The notes below the pieces were generated by a model, which was not told where the DNA came from, ran no database searches, and worked only from the letters and a program-made list of their open reading frames with translations. This document shows positions 59,958 through 64,000 of a stretch of 64,000 bases of DNA, one piece after another. The DNA is taken from positions 1 to 64,000 of the forward strand of contig JBQTII010000068.1 in the NCBI GenBank assembly GCA_052388275.1. Reading direction: 5' to 3'. The DNA comes from JBQTII01 sp052388275 (GTDB taxonomy: Bacteria; Actinomycetota; Actinomycetes; Sporichthyales; Sporichthyaceae). Numbering within the stretch: the stretch's first letter is position 1; the number at the start of each line of letters is the position of its first letter. The position numbers were made by a program, and so were the translations under genes.

Positions 59958-61214
59958 ATGTACGGTGCTGCAGTGTCCGAACTCGTCCGCCGCGCGCAAC
60001 CGGTAGCGGCCGAGCTGCTGACCGGCTTCCGTGCGCTGGTGGTGAATGGGCCTAGACAGGCCGGCAAGAGCACCCTTGTGCGACACCTGCAGGTGGGCCG
60101 AGGCGACGTGGCCAACCTCGACGAGCCGTCCCTGTTGGACCTCGCACGTAACGACCCGGTGCAGTTCGTGGAGCGATTGCCGCCAGGGTCCGCCATCGAC
60201 GAGTTCCAACGAGCCGGGGATCCGTTACTGCTCGCCGTCAAGGCACGACTCGACGTCGACCGAACGCCGGGTCAGTTCGTGCTCGCGGGCTCTACTCAGT
60301 TCCTGAGTACCCGCAGTGTCTCCGAATCGCTCACCGGGCGGGTCGGACTCATCGAGCTGTGGCCGCTGTCCGCCGGGGAGCTGCGCGGGACCTCGGACGG
60401 CTTCCTGGAGGCAGTGTTCGCCGGTGCCGCCTTGGACCTGCAGGCCGAGCGGATGACGCGCGCCGAGTACGCCCGGGCCGTTGCCGTCGGCGGCTTCCCC
60501 GAACTTGCGCTCGGCCCGGGTACCTCCCGTTTCCGGTCGACCTGGTGCGAGGCGTACCTGCAGACGGTCACGGCGGTGGCGAACCTGGCCGGGGTGGCAC
60601 CGGTAAGACGACCGAACGCGATCCTGCCGCTGCTCAGCCAGCTCGCCGCTCGTAGCGGCGGCGAGTTCGTTCCCGCCGATCTCGCCCGCGATGTGCTGCT
60701 CGATCCCGCGACCGTCCGCGACTACGTCGACGTCCTGCGCACCCTTTATCTCGTGCGTCTGCTGCCGGCGTGGAGCACCAGCCATACCGGCCGGGCTAAA
60801 CGGCGCAGCGTGGCGCACCTGGTCGACACCGCCTTGGCCGCACATCTGCTCGATGCCCACGCCGACGACCTCGTCGATCCGACCTCGACCTGGCTCGGGC
60901 CGTTGCTGGAGTCCTACGTCGTCAACGAGGTCGCCAAGCAGGCGAGCTGGGTGCAGCGCCCGGTACGGCTCAGCCATTACCGCGATCGTGATCAACGCGA
61001 AGTCGACCTGATCCTTGAGCGTGGGCGTCAGGTGGTGGGGATCGAGGTCAAGGCGAACTCGACGCCGGTGAGCGCTCACGCGAAGCATCTGGCCTTCCTG
61101 CGCGACCGGTTGGGGGATCGGTTCGTCGCGGGGATCGTGCTGCACACCGGCACGCATCGGCTGGCGTTAGGAGACCGTCTCGCCGCTCTCCCGGTGTCCG
61201 CGCTCTGGACGTGA
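59958..61214 (+). CDS. DUF4143 AAA ATPase
   Basis: A 418-residue ATPase. Walker A is VVNGPRQAGKSTLVRHL, and Walker B-like residues lie in GSAIDEFQRAGDPLLLAVKA with LAGSTQFLS as sensor. A middle winged-helix region and the DUF4143 C-terminus follow, with LSHYRDRDQREVDLILERG and VGIEVKANSTP, a PD-(D/E)XK-like nuclease core. This group is patchily distributed and often mobile; role unknown, possibly defence. ATG 59958 was chosen; a GTG at 59973 is also possible. Confidence 0.85.
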   Translation: MYGAAVSELVRRAQPVAAELLTGFRALVVNGPRQAGKSTLVRHLQVGRGDVANLDEPSLLDLARNDPVQFVERLPPGSAIDEFQRAGDPLLLAVKARLDVDRTPGQFVLAGSTQFLSTRSVSESLTGRVGLIELWPLSAGELRGTSDGFLEAVFAGAALDLQAERMTRAEYARAVAVGGFPELALGPGTSRFRSTWCEAYLQTVTAVANLAGVAPVRRPNAILPLLSQLAARSGGEFVPADLARDVLLDPATVRDYVDVLRTLYLVRLLPAWSTSHTGRAKRRSVAHLVDTALAAHLLDAHADDLVDPTSTWLGPLLESYVVNEVAKQASWVQRPVRLSHYRDRDQREVDLILERGRQVVGIEVKANSTPVSAHAKHLAFLRDRLGDRFVAGIVLHTGTHRLALGDRLAALPVSALWT

Positions 61215-61222
61215 CGCGTGCC

Positions 61223-61279
61223 GAGCGAAATCGGTTATGACCAAGGGGCTATGTATCTAGGGTCATCATAGCTATAGTC
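61223..61279 (-). repeat. Right copy of the 56-bp direct repeat
   Basis: This segment carries the P450 start region with ATA in place of ATG and codons for TDFAR, then diverges. It begins 9 bases after the ATPase stop. It is a relic of the P450 5' end and retains the full operator-like element. Confidence 0.9.
61249..61279. promoter_or_regulatory. Operator-like element before the mycofactocin-type SDR
   Basis: On the plus strand it reads CTATGTATCTAGGGT, then CATCATAGCTATAGTC. The inner CTATG and CATAG are inverted 13 bases apart. It lies 102 bases before the SDR ATG and could control it, if originally shared with the divergent P450. Confidence 0.6.
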
Positions 61280-61381
61280 TCCGCCCAGAGAATGTCGCGG
61301 ATCGACTCGCCACCTCGGCACGCGATCGACGGCGGCCGGACCGGGTCGTCGATCCTGCACACACGGACTCAGGGAGCAGAT

Positions 61382-62212
61382 ATGGGCCGGGTATCGGGCA
61401 AGGTCGCGTTCATCACCGGGGCGGCCCGGGGGCAAGGTCGGGCGCACGCGTTGCGGCTCGCCGAAGAAGGCGCGGACATCATCGCCGTCGACCTGTGCGG
61501 GCAGGTAGACGGCGTCCCCTACCAGATGGGCACCGCCGAGGATCTGGCTCAGACGGCCAAGGAGGTCGAGGCGTTCGACCGGCGCATCGTGACCGCGGCG
61601 GCAGATGTCCGTGACCTGTCCGCGATGGCGGCGGCGGTCGAGGCGGGGGTTGCCGAGCTGGGTCCGATCGACATCGTGGTCGCCAACGCCGGAATCTTCA
61701 CCACGGCGCTCACCGCGGACATGTCGAGCAAGATGTGGCAGGACATGATCGATGTCAACCTGACCGGGGTCTGGACGGTCGTGCGGGCCGCGCTGCCGGG
61801 CATGATCGAACGCGGCGCCGGCGGTTCGCTGGTGCTGATCAGCTCGACCGCCGGAATCAAGGGCTTCCCCGCGCTGGCGCACTACACAGCGGCCAAGCAC
61901 GGTGTCGTCGGGTTGATGAAGGCGCTCGCGGGCGAGGTCGGCCCGCACCGCATCCGCGTCAACACGATCCACCCCAGTGCGGTTGACACCAAGATGATCA
62001 TGAACGAGACGATGTACAAGCTGTTCCTCCCGCATCTGGACAATCCCGGTCGCCAGGAGTACGGCGAGATCTTCCAGACGTTGCACCTGCTGCCGGAGCG
62101 CTGGGTGCAGCCGCGGGACATCTCCAACGCCGTGCTGTTCCTGGCCTCGGACGAGGCGCAGTTCATCACCGGCCAGCAGCTCAAGATCGACCTGGGCTTC
62201 TGTGAGAAGTGA
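61382..62212 (+). CDS. Mycofactocin-coupled short-chain dehydrogenase
   Basis: 276 residues of the TIGR03971-type SDR group. The Rossmann motif is AFITGAARGQGRAHALRLAE, IIAVDLCGQV matches carveol-dehydrogenase-like enzymes, the catalytic Tyr/Lys are in YTAAKHG, and the Ser in LISSTAG. Family members keep NAD tightly bound and pass electrons to mycofactocin. Likely oxidises an alcohol made by the P450s. The MoxR gene follows after 19 bases. Confidence 0.9.
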   Translation: MGRVSGKVAFITGAARGQGRAHALRLAEEGADIIAVDLCGQVDGVPYQMGTAEDLAQTAKEVEAFDRRIVTAAADVRDLSAMAAAVEAGVAELGPIDIVVANAGIFTTALTADMSSKMWQDMIDVNLTGVWTVVRAALPGMIERGAGGSLVLISSTAGIKGFPALAHYTAAKHGVVGLMKALAGEVGPHRIRVNTIHPSAVDTKMIMNETMYKLFLPHLDNPGRQEYGEIFQTLHLLPERWVQPRDISNAVLFLASDEAQFITGQQLKIDLGFCEK

Positions 62213-62231
62213 TCCCGGCGGGGAGCATGGT

Positions 62232-63137
62232 GTGGAGCTGACCTTGCGTGAGGTCCGGGATCGGATCGCGGCCCAGATCGTCGGTCGCCGTCACGAACTG
62301 AACCTGACGCTGGCTGCGGTCGCCGCCGGGCGCGACATCGTGCTTGAGGGGCCACCGGGAACCTCGAAGAGCACGCTGGTGCGCGCCATCACCCGCGAGT
62401 GGGGCATCCCCATGCTGTTCGTGGAGGGCAACGCCGACCTGACCCCGGCCAAGATCGTCGGCCATCACAGCCCGGCGCGAGTGCTGCGTGATGACTACAA
62501 CGCCTCGACCTTCGTGGACGGCCCGCTGCTGGAGGCAATGCGCGCGGGCGGGTTCCTCTACGTCGAGGAACTCAACCGCGCCCCGGAGGACACCCTCAAC
62601 ACGCTGCTCACCGCGATGGCCGAGCGGGCGATCGCCGTGCCGCGGGTCGGCACGGTCATCGCCGCACCGACCTTCCGGATCATCGCATCGATGAACCCTT
62701 ACGACAACGTCGGCACGACCCGGCTCTCGGCGTCGATCCACGACCGCTTCTGCCGGCTGTCGGTGGACTATCAGGACGAGGAGGCCGAGCGCGCGATCGT
62801 CGCGCTCCGGGCGCCGTTGGCGGATCTGGACCCCGAGCGCCGCACCCGGCTGCTCGCCGACTGCGTGGCGCTGACCCGCGCGACCCGCAGACACCCCGAC
62901 ATCCGCCAGGGCAGCAGCGTGCGCGGCGCCATCGACCTCGCGCTGATCACCGCGCGGCTAACGGAACTGGCCGACGGCGACGATCAGTACGCCGAGACCG
63001 TCTATTCCGCGATGACGGTCGCGCTCTCCGGCCGGATCCACGTCGACGACGTCGCCGGGACGACTCCGGAGGCCATCCTGCGAGAGATCTGGCAGGACCA
63101 CTTCATCCTCAATCCCGCGATCGCCAAGCCGGGTTGA
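62232..63137 (+). CDS. MoxR-type AAA+ ATPase
   Basis: 301 residues: Walker A in IVLEGPPGTSKSTLVRAI, Walker B in GGFLYVEELNRAPEDTLNTL, sensor 1 in FRIIASMNPYDNVGTTRLS, and sensor 2 further on. MoxR ATPases act with a VWA protein to mature or insert metal cofactors. GTG 62232 has GGGGAGC before it and gives ELTLREVRDRI; an alternative GTG 62202 overlaps the SDR. The VWA partner follows in the same frame. Confidence 0.85.
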   Translation: MELTLREVRDRIAAQIVGRRHELNLTLAAVAAGRDIVLEGPPGTSKSTLVRAITREWGIPMLFVEGNADLTPAKIVGHHSPARVLRDDYNASTFVDGPLLEAMRAGGFLYVEELNRAPEDTLNTLLTAMAERAIAVPRVGTVIAAPTFRIIASMNPYDNVGTTRLSASIHDRFCRLSVDYQDEEAERAIVALRAPLADLDPERRTRLLADCVALTRATRRHPDIRQGSSVRGAIDLALITARLTELADGDDQYAETVYSAMTVALSGRIHVDDVAGTTPEAILREIWQDHFILNPAIAKPG

Positions 63138-64000
63138 AGATCACTGGTCACGGACGGCCCCGTTCGCGCCGACCGGCGCCCCGGCCCGCGCATCCCCCTG
63201 GCGCCACTACGCCGTAGGCCCAAGACTCTCGACGCGCAGCCCGTGCTGCACCGCGGGGATCGCCCGGGTACCCCCGCGACCCCCGGTGGTGCGGGCGAGG
63301 GGAAACTTCCTGCGCGTGCCGGTTCCGCGCCAGGTTTCACCGACGAGGCCGGCGCGATCGAGGCGGCCCCGGCCGGCGCTGCGCCCGATCCCGCGCTGCT
63401 GGCCCGGGCCCGCGAGATCGCGGCCCGGCTCTCGCTGCCCCGACCGCCGCGCCAGGCCGCTGCGCGCCGCGGATCGGGAGAGCTGATGAGCGTTCCGTGG
63501 CGAGGCAGCGGCGACGAGATCGACCTGGACGCCTGCGCGGAGACCCTGCTTGGGAACCCTCGCCCCCGCGACGAGGACATCGTCGTACGCGAGTACGTGC
63601 GCCACCGGCGCACCGTCGTCCTACTGGTCGACGTCTCCGGGTCGATGCGCGGGGAACGAATCCGCACCGCGGCCGCCACCGTCGGGGCGTTGGCGGGGGA
63701 GTTGGCCAACGAGCGCCTCGCCGTCGTCGCGTTTGGTTCCGATGCCACGGTACTCGCGCGCTTCGGCGACCCGATCGAGGCGCCCCAGCTGGTCAGCGCG
63801 CTGCTGCGCATCCCCGCCCGCGGCCTGACCAACGTGGAATTCCCGCTGCGAGTCGCCCACGATCAGCTCGCCCGCAGTCCGCTGCGTGAATCGCGGGTGC
63901 TGCTGCTCTCGGACTGCGTCCACAACGCCGGGCCCGACCCGCGCCACGCGGCGAGCGCCTTGGCCCGCTTGGACGTCCTGGTCGACACCAGCGACGAACA
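63138..64000 (+). CDS. VWA-domain (CoxE-like) protein, cut by the window end
   Basis: The frame is open from the MoxR stop codon to the window end. The first 115 codons are Pro/Arg/Ala-rich linker. From about 63520 it reads ACAETLLGNPRPRDEDIVVR, then TVVLLVDVSGSMRGERIRTA (MIDAS DxSxS with the following Thr/Asp positions) and VAFGSDATVLARFGD. The start is uncertain: GTG 63243 is a candidate. It pairs with the MoxR ATPase as in the CoxD/CoxE systems that mature molybdenum hydroxylases. Confidence 0.8.

Noticed and set aside
59757..61279. Insertion-sequence target-site duplication
   Set aside because: The duplicated stretch is about 57 bp, far above typical 2-14 bp duplications, and no transposase lies between the copies.

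Overview
The window is a 64 kb piece of a high-GC actinobacterial chromosome. The evidence is the GC-rich third codon positions, frequent GTG and TTG starts, ATGA overlaps, an F420-dependent glucose-6-phosphate dehydrogenase, a mycofactocin-type short-chain dehydrogenase and many cytochromes P450. The left 18 kb (orn, ssb, ettA, hot-dog thioesterases, glbO, HNH protein, DUF5130 protein, pepN, rpiB) resembles the Rv2465c-Rv2478c neighbourhood of Mycobacterium tuberculosis with extra genes inserted. The genus cannot be fixed from sequence alone; a Sporichthya/Frankia/Pseudonocardia-like actinomycete is plausible.

Layout. 0-2 kb: three minus-strand tRNAs (Lys-CTT, His-GTG, Arg-TCT), oligoribonuclease and small proteins. 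2-26 kb: mostly housekeeping and conserved core genes (ssb, ettA, thioesterases, a HEPN/MNT toxin-antitoxin pair, truncated haemoglobin, MscS channel, prolyl oligopeptidase, malQ, pepN, rpiB, fgd, an ECF sigma factor, esterases, lipoproteins, a eukaryotic-type cyclophilin). 26-35 kb: a catabolic block with P450, aldehyde dehydrogenase, zinc alcohol dehydrogenase, and an isochorismatase-P450-carboxymuconolactone decarboxylase operon. This block is broken by remnants of four genes and by a frameshifted ATPase. 35-43 kb: mobile and decayed DNA, namely a DUF222/HNH pseudogene split by a complete group II intron, a truncated peptidase typical of integrative elements, an M48 protease, a second ssb and a zeta-type toxin pair. 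43-54 kb: an island of small stress, metal and envelope genes (STAS protein, CBM48, GSP17M, DUF2231, plasmid-stabilisation-like proteins, a copper-storage protein, a metallothionein-like protein, DUF4383, YegP), with a P450 and a second LLM flavin/F420 oxidoreductase. 54-57 kb: a large molybdopterin oxidoreductase that has lost all Fe-S cysteines and runs into a helical C-terminal domain. 57-64 kb: a RelE-like module, an alpha/beta hydrolase coupled to a P450, a DUF4143 ATPase, a mycofactocin-type dehydrogenase and a MoxR/VWA pair.

How the parts connect. Related operator-like sequences (23 of about 31 positions shared) lie before the isochorismatase-P450 operon at 32.2 kb, before the P450 at 59.8 kb and before the dehydrogenase at 61.25 kb. 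The two catabolic blocks, separated by a mobile island and a stress island, may therefore be one regulon for oxidative degradation of an alicyclic or terpenoid-like compound. The copies at 59.8 and 61.25 kb are nearly identical, and the second still carries the first codons of the P450. P450 and dehydrogenase were therefore probably once divergent neighbours, later separated by a DUF4143 ATPase cassette. A RelE-type module at 57.2 kb also sits between imperfect direct copies of host sequence, and at 29-31 kb a partial copy of the alcohol dehydrogenase lies beside a decayed ATPase.
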